Part shown: piece by piece, positions 17,821-28,000 of the stretch | Position numbering within the stretch: the first letter of the stretch is position 1 | How the letters are laid out: each line of letters starts with the position of its first letter | From: Arthrobacter sp. ERGS1:01 | GTDB taxonomy: Bacteria > Actinomycetota > Actinomycetes > Actinomycetales > Micrococcaceae | Length of the DNA stretch: 64,000 bases | Direction of reading: 5' to 3' | NCBI RefSeq assembly: GCF_001281315.1 | Contig: NZ_CP012479.1 | Coordinates: 1,302,001 to 1,366,000 of the forward strand | Translations under genes and position numbers: made by a program | The notes under the pieces: model-generated | What the model was told of the DNA's origin: nothing | Seen by the model: only the letters and a program-made list of their open reading frames with translations | Databases searched by the model: none

Positions 17821-19317
17821 ATGTCCGCCACCACCCAGAGTCCCGTCAGAGGGTCGGGGCCACTTCCTGCGGGACTGCCTGCGAAGGCGCCGCGATCCCG
17901 GGGAACCGCGATCATCCTTTATCTCTCACTCGGTGGATTGTCGTTTGCCGTGCTCCAATCGCTCGTGGCGCCGGCGCTTGGCACCATCGGCAAGGACCTG
18001 GGAGTCGCGACGAGCGCCGCCAGCTGGGTACTCACCGCCTACCTCCTGTCGGCATCCGTGCTGACCCCGATCCTGGGCCGGCTGGGTGACATGGTGGGCA
18101 AGCGCAAGATTCTGATCGTTGTCCTTTCCCTGCTTCTTGCCGGCACTCTGCTGGCTGCACTCGCGCCGAACCTGGGCGTGCTGGTGGTTGCCCGCGTCCT
18201 GCAGGGCGCCGCGGGTGCGGTGATGCCGTTGTCCATCGGGATTGTCCGTGACGAGCTGCCGAAGGAACGCGTGAGCGTGACCATCGGTCTGCTCTCGGCA
18301 ATCTTCGGTATCGGTGCCGGCGTCGGCATTGTCGCGGCCGGGCCCATCGTTGAAGCATTGTCCTGGCACTGGCTGTTCTGGCTCCCCGCCGTGCTGGTAG
18401 CCATTGCGCTGCTTGGTGCAATCTTTGGCATGCCCGAGTCTCCCGTTCGTACGCCGGGACGTCTTGACCTGGTGGGTACCGGCATCCTCACGATCGGCCT
18501 TGTTTCACTGCTGCTGGCCATTAGCGAGGGACAGAACTGGGGCTGGGGTGACGCCAAGACGATCGGCCTGCTCATCCTGGGGGCCGCGGCCCTCGTGGTG
18601 TTCGTCTTCGTGGAACTGCGGGTGGCCGAACCGTTGATCGACGTCCGCCTGTTCCGGCACCGTGGGGTCTGGACCGCGCACATCGTGGCGCTGGCCTTTG
18701 GCTTCGCCATGTTCGGCACGTTCATCCTTGTCCCCACCCTGTTGCAGCTGCCCACCGTCCTCGGTTACGGCTTTGGCAAGAGCGTCAGCCAGGCCGGGGT
18801 CTACCTGCTGCCGACCGTCGTCGCAATGGTGATCTCCGGCGTGGTTGCCGGTGCCCTGATCCGCAGGATCGGCCCGAAGATCCCCATGGTCATTGGTGGA
18901 CTTGCCGTCACCTTCGCGTTCCTCATCCCGGCCCTTGGCCATGGTGCGGAATGGCAAATCCTCCTGTCCGGGGTACTCACCGGCCTCGGCATCGGCATGG
19001 CCCTGGCGGCCACCTCCAACGCGATCGTCGAGAGCGTGCCCGCCGCACAGACCGGTGAAGCGATCAGTGCAAACACCGTCATCCGCACCGTCGGCAGCAG
19101 CATCGGCACCGCGGTCATCGCCGCACTCATCTCCTCCAATGTCACGGTGCAGGGTGCCCCCACGGACGCCGCCTTCACGATCGGCTTCTGGGCATCCGCC
19201 GGCGTCGGCGTTCTCGCGATCATTGCCGCGCTGATTGCACCCTCCGTGCGCCAAAGCCGCCGCGAGGCCGCCAAAGCGGGCGTTGGCAACCTCGACGAGT
19301 CCAAGACGGCGATGTAG
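17821..19317 (+). CDS. MFS multidrug exporter, DHA2 (EmrB/QacA-like, 14 helices)
   Basis: A 498-residue membrane protein with about 14 hydrophobic helices. Motif A is LGRLGDMVGKRK, and motif C falls in the fifth helix (GIGAGVGIVAAGPIVE). These mark a proton-driven drug/H+ antiporter. The start at ATG 17821 is fixed by GAGGAGAG about eight bases upstream; the frame is open further but into the promoter. A 3'-end copy of this gene lies as a remnant near 8.6 kb. Confidence 0.88.
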   Translation: MSATTQSPVRGSGPLPAGLPAKAPRSRGTAIILYLSLGGLSFAVLQSLVAPALGTIGKDLGVATSAASWVLTAYLLSASVLTPILGRLGDMVGKRKILIVVLSLLLAGTLLAALAPNLGVLVVARVLQGAAGAVMPLSIGIVRDELPKERVSVTIGLLSAIFGIGAGVGIVAAGPIVEALSWHWLFWLPAVLVAIALLGAIFGMPESPVRTPGRLDLVGTGILTIGLVSLLLAISEGQNWGWGDAKTIGLLILGAAALVVFVFVELRVAEPLIDVRLFRHRGVWTAHIVALAFGFAMFGTFILVPTLLQLPTVLGYGFGKSVSQAGVYLLPTVVAMVISGVVAGALIRRIGPKIPMVIGGLAVTFAFLIPALGHGAEWQILLSGVLTGLGIGMALAATSNAIVESVPAAQTGEAISANTVIRTVGSSIGTAVIAALISSNVTVQGAPTDAAFTIGFWASAGVGVLAIIAALIAPSVRQSRREAAKAGVGNLDESKTAM

Positions 19318-19324
19318 TCGAGCC

Positions 19325-19349
19325 GCCAAGCCCCCCACCGGGGCTTGGC
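19325..19349 (+). terminator. hairpin behind the MFS gene
   Basis: GCCAAGCCCC and GGGGCTTGGC form a perfect 10-bp stem with a five-base loop, eight bases past the stop. No T-run follows, as is common in high-GC actinobacteria. Confidence 0.6.
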
Positions 19350-19502
19350 AGCCGCCCCGGTAGCGGGAGCCGGGCACGGATCCATGGACGTTGTTTCAAA
19401 ATACAGGGTGTGTTGGCGCGCGGTTCACCGCGGCGGTGGTTGGATGGGGGTATATGAGAGGGACACGGCAGCTGCCGTATCCACCCGACCATTAAGGCAG
19501 TC

Positions 19503-20444
19503 ATGGACTTCATCGAGGCCGAACACCCCCGGCCGCGGCACTTCCTGCTTCACCTCAGCGACACCCACCTGCTGGGCGGTCCCGGTCCGCTCTACGGTGC
19601 CGTGGACAGCGAGGCGCGTCTCCGCCAAGTCTTCGCCGAGATCGCTGCCTCGGGTGCCCGGCCGGAAGCGGTCATCTTCACCGGCGACCTTGCCGACAAG
19701 GGCGAGCCCGAGGCCTACGCCAAACTGCGCAGGATTGTGGAGCCCGCGTGCCACGCCATGGGTGCGGAGGTCATCTGGGCCATGGGAAACCATGATCATC
19801 GCGGAAACTTCCGGACAGGCCTGTTGGGGGAGCCCGCGGACAGTTCCCCCATAGACCACACCTACTTCCTGAACGGGCTGCGGGTCATCACCGTGGACAC
19901 CTCCGTGCCGGGATTCCACCACGGGGAACTTGGCGCGGAGCAGCTGGAGTGGTTGGCCGCCGAACTTGCCACACCCGCCCCGGGCGGAACCATCCTTGCC
20001 CTTCACCATCCGCCGGTGCCCAGCGTGCTGAACCTTGCCGTGCTGGTTGAGCTGCGTGGACAATCCGAGCTGGCGGCCGTGTTGCGCGGCTCGGACGTGC
20101 GCGCCATCCTGGCGGGCCACCTGCACTACTCGACCACCGCCATGTTTGCCGGGATCCCGGTGTCAGTCGCCTCGGCCACGTGCTACACCCAGGACTTGAA
20201 TGTCCCGGTTGGCGGCACCCGCGGCCGTGACGGCGGGCAGTCCTTCAACCTGGTCCACGTCTACGAGCACACCGTGGTCCATTCGACAGTGCCGCTGGGC
20301 GCCGGCCTCACCGTTGGCGAGTTTGTCAGCGCCGGGGAGACACAGACCCGCCTTGCCGTGGCCGGGATCCGCATCCCGGACCACGCGCCGCGCACTACGG
20401 GCATTCCGGTCCAGGCACGACGGCGCGGGCTGGCTCCGCGCTAA
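19503..20444 (+). CDS. calcineurin-like metallophosphoesterase (CpdA/GpdQ-like)
   Basis: A 313-residue cytoplasmic phosphodiesterase. The metal-binding blocks appear in order: HLSDTHL (D, H), FTGDLADKG (GD), MGNHDHRG (GNHD/E), LALHHPP (His) and AGHLHYS (GHxH). This arrangement is that of class III cyclic-nucleotide and glycerophosphodiester phosphodiesterases; the substrate (cAMP, other cyclic nucleotide or phosphodiester) is not fixed by sequence. It stands alone between a terminator hairpin and a convergent gene. Confidence 0.85.
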   Translation: MDFIEAEHPRPRHFLLHLSDTHLLGGPGPLYGAVDSEARLRQVFAEIAASGARPEAVIFTGDLADKGEPEAYAKLRRIVEPACHAMGAEVIWAMGNHDHRGNFRTGLLGEPADSSPIDHTYFLNGLRVITVDTSVPGFHHGELGAEQLEWLAAELATPAPGGTILALHHPPVPSVLNLAVLVELRGQSELAAVLRGSDVRAILAGHLHYSTTAMFAGIPVSVASATCYTQDLNVPVGGTRGRDGGQSFNLVHVYEHTVVHSTVPLGAGLTVGEFVSAGETQTRLAVAGIRIPDHAPRTTGIPVQARRRGLAPR

Positions 20445-20455
20445 CCTTGGCTGAG

Positions 20456-20473
20456 GCGCGGGCCGGCCCGCGC
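20456..20473. terminator. bidirectional terminator between convergent genes
   Basis: A perfect 18-bp palindrome (GCGCGGGCC next to GGCCCGCGC) followed by GGGGCTATTTTT on the plus strand. It serves the phosphoesterase from the left and the Stealth gene from the right. Confidence 0.65.
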
Positions 20474-20477
20474 GGGG

Positions 20478-22166
20478 CTATTTTTCCCAGGGCGCCTTGA
20501 TCGGAAAATACTTCTGCAGGAAATCGGTCACCAGCTCGGCTCGCTCGGCGGCGGGTACCTCGGGGAAGCTCCCGTCGTTGAGGCAGAAGAAGTCCACGTT
20601 GCGCTTGGCGAGCAATTTGGGCAGGTAGTTCAAGCCCGACCGCGCAGTTGTGTCGACGTACCGTACCTTGGCCGCGGTCTGAACGGCGGCCCGGCCCGTG
20701 AGTAGGCCATAGTAGTGGTACAGCGAGTTGGTGACGGAAATATTCTCCGCCGCACGGAAGGTGCTGGCCGCAGTCGCACGGAATTCCGCAGGGAATTCTT
20801 GTTCCATCGCCGCCATGACACTGCGTCGCAGCGGAGCGGCGGCATGTTCCAAGTGGCGGGTGGTGATGCGCCCGAACCGTTCCCACAACAGTTTCCGGTT
20901 CACCCGGGCGGCGTTTTCGAAGCCGCTGCGTTCGGCGTCGTTCTCGCCCAGGCCGATCCTGGTCTCGGCTTCGATGAACTTCGTGATGCCGCCCGGCGTG
21001 AAGAACATGTCCGGGCTGACGGGGCGGCCAAAGAACATGTCGTCATTGGAGTACAGGAAGTGTTCGCTCAATCCGTCGATGTGGTGCAGCTGGCACTCCA
21101 CGGCTTGTGAATTGTGGGTGGGCAGCACCGACGGGTCGGCGAAGAACTCCTCGCTGCGCACCACCGTCACCGACGGGTGGTCGGCCAGCCATGACGGGGT
21201 GGCGGAGTCGGTGGCGATGAAGATGCGCCGAATCCACGGCGCAAAAGTGTAGATGGAGCGCAGCGCATACTTGAGCTCGTCGATCTGCCGGAACCGGGCC
21301 TCGTTGTCGTCACCCTCGCCCACCACCACGCCCTCCATCCGGGCGCGCCGGGCGGCAATGTATTCGGGGGAGCTGCCGTCAACCCAGGAGAAGACCAGAT
21401 CGATGTCGAAACCGATGTCGGAGGCATGGTCGGCGAACATGTTCTCGATGGTCGGCCAAACGTGCCCGTACCGTTCCACCGTTCCACGCACCGCATCCTG
21501 GGCCAACAGTGTGCGCCGGGTCAGTGAGTTTTCCACCGGCAGGATCAACTGATCGCCCTCAAAGCTCCACAGCTCTATCTGCACTCCCAGTGACGCGCCG
21601 TAGCCCAGGCCGCCGTCGGGCTCCCACCGCGGCCGGTACAGCCGCAGGATCCGGGATTTGCGGTTCTTGGCCAGTGTCCCGTCAGCCACCAGCAACGCCG
21701 ACTTCTTGCGTGCGTCGACGGTCATCGCATAGAACGGTTCGTTGGCGCATGCCTCCACCAGGGCCTTGCGCAGCACGGCCCTGTCCTTCCAATCGACGGA
21801 AATCACCGGGCGCTCGTCATTGCCGCGCACCAATAGGTAATCCAACCTTGCAGCCTCGAGGGCGCCGCGGATGAACAGCAAGTCCTCCACCATGGCCTCG
21901 TTCGGGGTGCGGTCACGGTTGAGAAGGACGTACCGGCCGCGGTGACGGACCACGTCGGGCCGATCCTTGAAGCGGGCGACGGCGGACGGCGGGGTTTCCT
22001 CCACGAAATCAAGGTCATCGTCGGATGCGGGGTTGCCAAAGAAGACATCATGCGCGGCGGTCACGTCTGTAATGGGGGCTCCAATGCTGTGTAAGAAGAA
22101 TGCCGAACCGGGAAGGGGGCGTCTTCTTGAATAGTAGTGCTCGGGTGTTGGGCGGCGGACCAACAT
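20478..22166 (-). CDS. Stealth-type sugar-phosphate transferase
   Basis: A 562-residue protein with the conserved blocks of Stealth proteins (capsular polysaccharide phosphotransferases such as the GlcNAc-1-phosphotransferase family): IDLVFSWVDGSSPEYIA near residue 255, the ELKYALRSIYTFAPWIRRIF block, HFLYSNDDMFFGRPV near 370 and a late NSLYHYYGLLTGRA region. These enzymes move a hexose-1-phosphate from a nucleotide sugar onto a glycan. No signal peptide or membrane segment. It begins 62 bases behind the phosphopantetheinyl transferase and is on the same strand, so it is probably the last gene of the peptide-synthetase operon, although Stealth genes normally sit in capsule or teichoic-acid loci. 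Confidence 0.82.
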   Translation of the reverse strand: MLVRRPTPEHYYSRRRPLPGSAFFLHSIGAPITDVTAAHDVFFGNPASDDDLDFVEETPPSAVARFKDRPDVVRHRGRYVLLNRDRTPNEAMVEDLLFIRGALEAARLDYLLVRGNDERPVISVDWKDRAVLRKALVEACANEPFYAMTVDARKKSALLVADGTLAKNRKSRILRLYRPRWEPDGGLGYGASLGVQIELWSFEGDQLILPVENSLTRRTLLAQDAVRGTVERYGHVWPTIENMFADHASDIGFDIDLVFSWVDGSSPEYIAARRARMEGVVVGEGDDNEARFRQIDELKYALRSIYTFAPWIRRIFIATDSATPSWLADHPSVTVVRSEEFFADPSVLPTHNSQAVECQLHHIDGLSEHFLYSNDDMFFGRPVSPDMFFTPGGITKFIEAETRIGLGENDAERSGFENAARVNRKLLWERFGRITTRHLEHAAAPLRRSVMAAMEQEFPAEFRATAASTFRAAENISVTNSLYHYYGLLTGRAAVQTAAKVRYVDTTARSGLNYLPKLLAKRNVDFFCLNDGSFPEVPAAERAELVTDFLQKYFPIKAPWEK

Positions 22167-22227
22167 GTCGCCCTGTGCCGGTTGGGCGGGGAAACGGTCG
22201 GTGTCCGCCCAGGCGGCACTCCGGAGG

Positions 22228-22971
22228 CTAGGTCAAAGACGGATCCGACACATCCAGTCGATGGATGACCGGCTGGGTGGCCGAGGCGATGGCGGCGGCG
22301 AAGCCCGGGGGTGCCGGAACCCAGGCGATGTCCAGCCCGTGCAGCCCGCCCCGGCCGGGTGACTCGACGGTGGTGGCCCAACCGGCCGGCGCCCACGGGT
22401 CGAGCGGCGCCGGCAGCAGATGGAGGGTCCACGGGTCCACGGCCAGGCCGTGTCCGTTGACTTTCAGGGCGGCCTCCTTGGCCACCCACAGCCGAATCCG
22501 GGATTCTACGTCGGAATTTTCCAGCGTCCGCCGTTCCCCGGGGGACAGGGCATACCCATCAAAGCCGGCATGCAGTTCCCGGGGCACGGCCTCGAGGTCG
22601 GCCCCGAGGGGGTGCCCCGGCAAGCCGGCGGCAACCATGACGGTGCCGCCGGCTTTGGAAAGGCTCAGGCTGGTCCCGTCAATCATGGGTTTCCCATGTG
22701 GTCCGCCACAGCTGCGGCACTCGCGGTGCACGGCCAATCCGGCAGCCTTTGCCGGGTCGATACCCAGGGCCCGTGCGGCCATGAGGCGGAACAAGACATG
22801 GGCTCCGGCGTATCTGCGACCGTCGGCAGGGTTCCTGAATCGGTCGGCGGCGTCGAGCTCCGTGCGGGAGAGCAGTGCGCCGGCGCCGCCCCGGGCTGCG
22901 GCCCGGTCAAGGACATCCTGCGCTTTGGCGATGACAAAGTCGATGCCGGAGGTCTGGCCGCCACCGGTCAA
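22228..22971 (-). CDS. 4'-phosphopantetheinyl transferase, Sfp type
   Basis: A 247-residue enzyme that converts apo carrier domains of the NRPS to the active holo form. Diagnostic motifs are present: GADLEAVPREL (metal-binding GxD/E block) and RLWVAKEAALKVNGHGL (W-x-x-KEA-x-x-K). The frame is open far upstream into the exporter gene, but the protein-like part begins at a TTG whose TTGA overlaps the permease stop at 22968-22970; no ATG or GTG occurs in frame before the fold starts. I therefore take TTG 22971 as the coupled start. A dedicated PPTase inside the operon suggests a self-contained biosynthetic cluster. Confidence 0.83.
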   Translation of the reverse strand: MTGGGQTSGIDFVIAKAQDVLDRAAARGGAGALLSRTELDAADRFRNPADGRRYAGAHVLFRLMAARALGIDPAKAAGLAVHRECRSCGGPHGKPMIDGTSLSLSKAGGTVMVAAGLPGHPLGADLEAVPRELHAGFDGYALSPGERRTLENSDVESRIRLWVAKEAALKVNGHGLAVDPWTLHLLPAPLDPWAPAGWATTVESPGRGGLHGLDIAWVPAPPGFAAAIASATQPVIHRLDVSDPSLT

Positions 22972-23768
22972 CGCTTGCTGATCCGCACATACTGCGAGAT
23001 TGCCAAGGGGGCAAAGATCGCGATGATGGCCACACAGCACAACACGGCGTAGAGCAGTGCGTTGTCGGCCGGCCAGCCGCCGGGTGCGGCGAAGCCCTCG
23101 GGCGCGGCATTGCCGAACAACTTGCGCACGGCCGTGGCGACCGCCGTCACGGGATTCCACTGGGCAAAAGCCCGCAGGGGCCCGGGCATGGACTGGACCG
23201 AGACAAAGGCACCGGAAATAAACGTCACCGGGAACAACCAGATCAGGCCCAGGCTTTGCGCCACCTCCACACTGCGTGCCGTCAGGGCGATCACGGCGCC
23301 AACCCAGGAGACCGCAAAGGTGAACAGGAGCAGCAACCCCATCGCCACCAGGGCCGGGCCGGGGCCGTTGGTGATGCGCCAGCCAATCGCCAGACCACAC
23401 AGGAGCGTCACGGCGATGGAGAGCAGGCTCGTCACCAGGTCGGCCGATGACCGTCCCAGGATGACGGCACCCCGTGACATGGGCAGGGAGCGGAACCTGT
23501 CGATCAACCCCAGCTGCAGGTCCTTGGCCAGGTAGACGGCCGTAAATGAGGCGTTGAACGTCAGGGTCTGGGCCAGGATGCCGCCGATCAGGAAAGTGCG
23601 GTAGGAGGCTCCGCCCAGGGTGCCGCCAAAGACGAACGCCAGCAGCAGGACAAACATGATGGGTTGGGCCACGCTGGTCACCATGGCGCCGGGGGTGCGG
23701 ATGACGTTGCGCAGGTTGCGCCCGGCAACGACCGAACTGTCGCGGAGGGCCGCGGTGAGGGTGCTCAT
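22968..23768 (-). CDS. ABC-2 exporter permease, DrrB-like
   Basis: A 266-residue membrane subunit with six helices and the ABC-2 pattern (AKDLQLGLIDRFRSLPMSRG cytoplasmic loop; SGAFVSVQSMPGPLRAFAQWNPVTA before the last helices). This loop and the PGxLRxxAxWNPVT signature are typical of DrrB-type antibiotic exporters. Its ATG overlaps the ATPase stop by four bases and its own stop overlaps the PPTase start, so exporter and activator are translated as a unit. It most likely exports the NRPS product. Confidence 0.88.
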   Translation of the reverse strand: MSTLTAALRDSSVVAGRNLRNVIRTPGAMVTSVAQPIMFVLLLAFVFGGTLGGASYRTFLIGGILAQTLTFNASFTAVYLAKDLQLGLIDRFRSLPMSRGAVILGRSSADLVTSLLSIAVTLLCGLAIGWRITNGPGPALVAMGLLLLFTFAVSWVGAVIALTARSVEVAQSLGLIWLFPVTFISGAFVSVQSMPGPLRAFAQWNPVTAVATAVRKLFGNAAPEGFAAPGGWPADNALLYAVLCCVAIIAIFAPLAISQYVRISKR

Positions 23769-24768
23769 GTTTTCAGTACCTCGTGGTCCTGGTTCGCGCC
23801 GACGGCAGGAGAGTCGACGGCGGCGGGGGTGGTTGCGTCCCTGGCCCGCTGCCCGGTCAACTGCAAGAACACATCGTCGAGGGTGGGGCGGCGCAGGGCT
23901 GCCTCAACCACCCGCAATCCGGACAACTCAAGATCGCCCAGGGCCCTGACCAGCATGTGGTGGCCGTCCGGGGCGGCAACACTGATCTTGCGTGTCTGCC
24001 GGTCGATTTCCGGCACTGCCGAGGTGATCCGGGCCAGGATGGCCGCGGCACGGTCAACGCTTTCCGGCAGGGCCACGACGACGTCGATCCGTTCCGAGCC
24101 GACGCGGGACTTGAGTTCGTTGGCGGTGCCCTCGGCAATGACGCGCCCGGCATCGATCACCGCGATATTGTCGGCCAGCTGGTCGGCCTCCTCCAGGTAC
24201 TGGGTGGTCAGCAGCACCGTGGTGCCGTTGCCAACCAGGGAGGAGATGACAGCCCAGGTGTCCAGCCGTCCCCGGGGATCCAGCCCGGTGGTGGGCTCAT
24301 CGAGCACCACCACCCCGGGCCGGGCCACGATGGCCCCGGCCAGGTCCAGGCGGCGTCTCATGCCGCCGGAATAGGCGCCGGCCCGCTTGCCGGCAACGTC
24401 GGAGAGCCGGAACTCATCCAGCAGTTCCATGGCCCGTGCCGCCGAAGCCCTGCGGTTCATGCCATAGAGCCGGGCCACCATGACCAGGTTTTCGAACCCC
24501 GTGAGCTTTTCATCCACGGCGGCATACTGGCCTGACAGGCCAATGGAGCGCCGCACACTCTCGGGGTCCGTGCGGACATTGTGGCCGGCCACGCTCACCT
24601 CGCCGGCGTCCGGGGCCAGCAGGGTCGTCAAGACCCTGACGGTGGTGGTCTTGCCGGCCCGTTGGGGCCCAGGAGCCCCAGCACCTGCCCGGGAGCCACC
24701 TCCAGGCTCAGCTCATCGAGCGCGCGGAATTCGCCAAAGTTCTTGCACAGTCCACGGACACTGATCAC
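23765..24768 (-). pseudogene. ABC exporter ATPase, DrrA-like, frameshifted in Walker A
   Basis: The gene starts at a GTG that overlaps the MbtH stop by one base (VISVRGLCKNFGEFRALDEL). After LGLLGPNG the frame breaks: the DNA lacks one G in the run at 24658-24660, so the Walker A GAGKTTT is read only after shifting frame. Beyond it everything is normal: TTLLAPDAGEVSVAG, Q-loop, the YSGGMRRRLDLA signature, Walker B VVVLDEPTTGLDP and the DrrA-type C-terminal domain, total about 334 residues. A shift inside Walker A would abolish ATP hydrolysis, yet no other decay is seen, so a sequencing undercall is a real possibility. Partner of the following DrrB-like permease. Confidence 0.78.
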
Positions 24769-24977
24769 TAGGAGGCCGCAAGTTCGGCCACCGTGCGCGG
24801 GGTCATGTCCGTCCAGCTGCGCGAGACAAAGTCCAGGCACTCCTGCCGGCCGGCCGGGCCGTACATGACCATCCAGCCGTTTGGAACATCGGCGAAGGTG
24901 GGCCACAGCGAATGTTGCTGCAGGTCATTGACCAATACGCGGAAGGTTGCGTTCATGTCATCAAATGGGTTCGTCAC
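24768..24977 (-). CDS. MbtH-like protein
   Basis: A 69-residue protein beginning at GTG (TNPFDDMNATFRVLVND) with the full family pattern: NPFDD, HSLWPTFADVPNGW, YGPAGRQECLDF and SWTDMTPRTV. MbtH-like proteins bind adenylation domains of NRPSs and help them fold and activate amino acids. GAGGGA lies six bases before the GTG. It follows the NRPS by 95 bases and overlaps the exporter ATPase gene by one base, tying assembly line and export together. Confidence 0.92.
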   Translation of the reverse strand: MTNPFDDMNATFRVLVNDLQQHSLWPTFADVPNGWMVMYGPAGRQECLDFVSRSWTDMTPRTVAELAAS

Positions 24978-25072
24978 GTAAATTCCCTCAGATTCCTTGC
25001 TGGATTGCTTCTGCCAACGGAGGGAGCCGGGACGGGATCGAAACAACCGTGCCGGGTCCCCACCGCTAGTAG

Positions 25073-28000
25073 CTATTCGGTGCCCTGGCCCAACCGGATT
25101 GCCAGGACAGGCAGGATGTGGGCCAAGGCACGTTCGCCGAGCATGTCCGAATGCCGGGCCGGCACGGGCGTGTCGTGGATCCGGCCACTCACGAAAGGCT
25201 TCCAGGACGCGGATCCCGGCGCCCCGTCGGGGACGTCCTCGGTGGCCCGGAAAACGTGCAGATCGCCGTCGAACCGTTGCACCGTGGCCTCCCGGATCAT
25301 GCGGGCCAGGGCGGAGAAATTCTCCACCATGGCGTTGAGGGATGCCACCGGAATACTGCCCAGGGCGTTGTGGTTCTCCCGGAGCACCGCCAGGACCCGG
25401 GTGCCGTCCAGGCCTTCCTCCTCGCCCTCCGGCACGGGGAAGCCGGCCGCGTGCAGGTAGTTCCGCCACAACGCAGGACCCGTGCCAATGTCGGCATTGG
25501 ATTCCTGCCGCGTCGGGAAGGCATCCAGGATGCCCAGGAATGCGACCTCGTGGCCCAATTCCTGGAGCCGTGTGGCGAGGCGTTGCACCAGATTGCCGCC
25601 AAAGGACCAGCCGATCAGGTGGTAGGGGCCCTCCGGCTGTACCTGGCGCACTTGGGCGATGTAGTCGTCGGCAAGCTCCGTGAGTGTGTGGGAACGGAGC
25701 CCGCCATCACGGCCCGGAAGCATGCCCGGCATCTGCAGGCCGATCAGCGGCCGCTCCTTGTCCAGGTGCCGCAACAGGGCCGCGAAGCCCCAACTGACGC
25801 CGGTGGCGGGGTGGACCGCAAAGAGCGGGGCCTTGCTTCCCGTACTGCGCAGCGGCAGCAGCTGCCGCAGGCTGTCGGCCACGTTTTCCGCGGCCCCCTT
25901 GGACGCCTCGGCCAGCAGTTGCTCCACGCTCGGGGAGCGGAACAGCGCCTGGACGGGCAGCTCGGTGCCCAGCGCATCGTTGATCTGGCCGACCAGGGGT
26001 TGGGCCAGGAAGGAATGTCCGCCGAGTTCGAAGAACGACTCGTCAACGCCGACCCGGGGCAGATCCAGCACCTGCGCAAAGATCGCCGCAACGGTCTCCT
26101 CCCGCGGAGTCCTGGGCGCGAGGCCGGCCCGGTGGGGCTGACCGGCCGGATCGGGGAGTGCCGCACCATCGACCTTGCCGTTGCGGGTCAGGGGGATGCG
26201 GTCCACCACCACGACGACGGCCGGGACCATGTAGCCGGGCAGCACCCGGCGCAGTGCGGCGCGGGCCTGCTCCGGGAGGTCCGTGGCATCCGCCGGCGAA
26301 GTGCCGGGGGTCGGCTCCGGCACCACATAGGCCAGCAGGCGGGCGGTGCCCGGAACGGCCGAGTTCATGGCAGTGTTACGGACCAGGGCGACGGCGGCGG
26401 CAACGCCGGGCACGGCACGCAGCGCGCGTTCCACTTCGCCGAGCTCCACCCGAAAACCGCGGATCTTCACCTGCTGGTCATTGCGGCCGTGGAAAAGCAA
26501 CTCGCCGGCGGCACTCCTGGTGGCGAGGTCGCCGGTGCGGTACATGCGCCGGCCGGGCGCGCCGAACGGGTCCGCGACGAATCGTTCGCTCGTCAGCCCG
26601 GTCCGGCCCCGGTAGCCCCGGGCCAGCTGGGCCCCGGCCAGGTAGAGTTCGCCCCGGACCCCGGCCGGCACGTGCTGCAGGGAAGCGTCCAGGACGTAGG
26701 CGTGTGAATTGCGGGTGGGGGAGCCGAGGACCGGGTATCCGGTGCCGGCCACGGGCGCAAGCAGCGAATCGACCGTGGCTTCCGTGGGGCCGTAAAGGTT
26801 CCAGGCCCGGACCGAGTCGAGTGCGGACAGCTCTTCCCACAGGGCGGCGTCGAACGCCTCCCCGCCCAAGGCCAGGCGAAGGGCGGGACCTTCGGACGCG
26901 TCCCGTTCCCTTAGCATCGTCGAAAACGCCGGTTCTGCCAGCAGCTGGCGCACATACCCGGGCGTGGTCTCCCAGGCCCCGATGCCGTGCTCGGCGAAGT
27001 ACAGTGCGAGCCGTTGGGGATCCAATCGGACCTCGTCGGTGATGAGGTGGAGTTCATGGCCGTCCACCATCCACAACATCGGGTCCCAGGAGGCGTCAAA
27101 GCCGACGCCTGTCGTGTGAGCCACCCGCACCGGCCCCCGGGCGGTCCGCTCGGCGGCGTCGGGAAACAGGGTGTCCCGGTGCGAGGCCAGCAAATTGGCC
27201 AGGGCACCGTGGCTGATTTCCACGCCCTTGGGCCGGCCCGTGGAACCGGAGGTGAACATGACGTAGGCCAGCTGCGAAGCCGCCGGTTCAGCGAGGACCG
27301 CGGGTGCGGCGGCGGGAAGGGCCTCGGTAAGGAGCCGTTCGGCGCCGGCAAGTCCGGCCGCGGCCAGGCTGGCGTTGAGGGCCGATTCCAGGGCGGCCGT
27401 GGTGACGATGGCACCGGGGCGGGCGTCTTCCAGGATGGCCGTCACCCGCTCTGCTGGGTAGTCGGCGTCAATGGGGTTGTAGATGGCACCGGCCCGGAGC
27501 ACGCCCAGGGCTGCCACGACAGTGTCAACGGACCGCGGCAGGTACACCGAGACGAGGTCACCGGCCGCGATGCCCCGGTCGCGGAGTGCGCCGGCCAAAT
27601 GGGTGGCGGCGGCGTCGAGGGCCGCGAAGGTCAACGATTGCCCGCCGCAGACCACGGCGGTGTTCTCCGGAGCCTTGGCGACGGTCTCGGCAAAGACGTC
27701 CAGAACTCCCTTGGCCGCGGGGTGGTCGGCACCGGCCGTGGCGGCGCTCAGGGACTCGATTTCGCCGGGCGAAAGGATTGCCAGGCGGGCGAGGGGGCTG
27801 TCGGGAGACTGCACGGCCAGGCGGACGAACGTCTCGAAGCGCTCGACGAGGGTGGTGATCGCCTCGCCGCTGAACATGGCGGCGTTGTATGCCAAGGTGC
27901 CTGCCAGGCCCTGGCCGGATCCCAGTTCGCGGAAGGTGAAGGACAAATCGAACTTCGCCTCGCCGGTGGGTGTCTCCGGTTCGGGCAGGGCTTGCACGCC

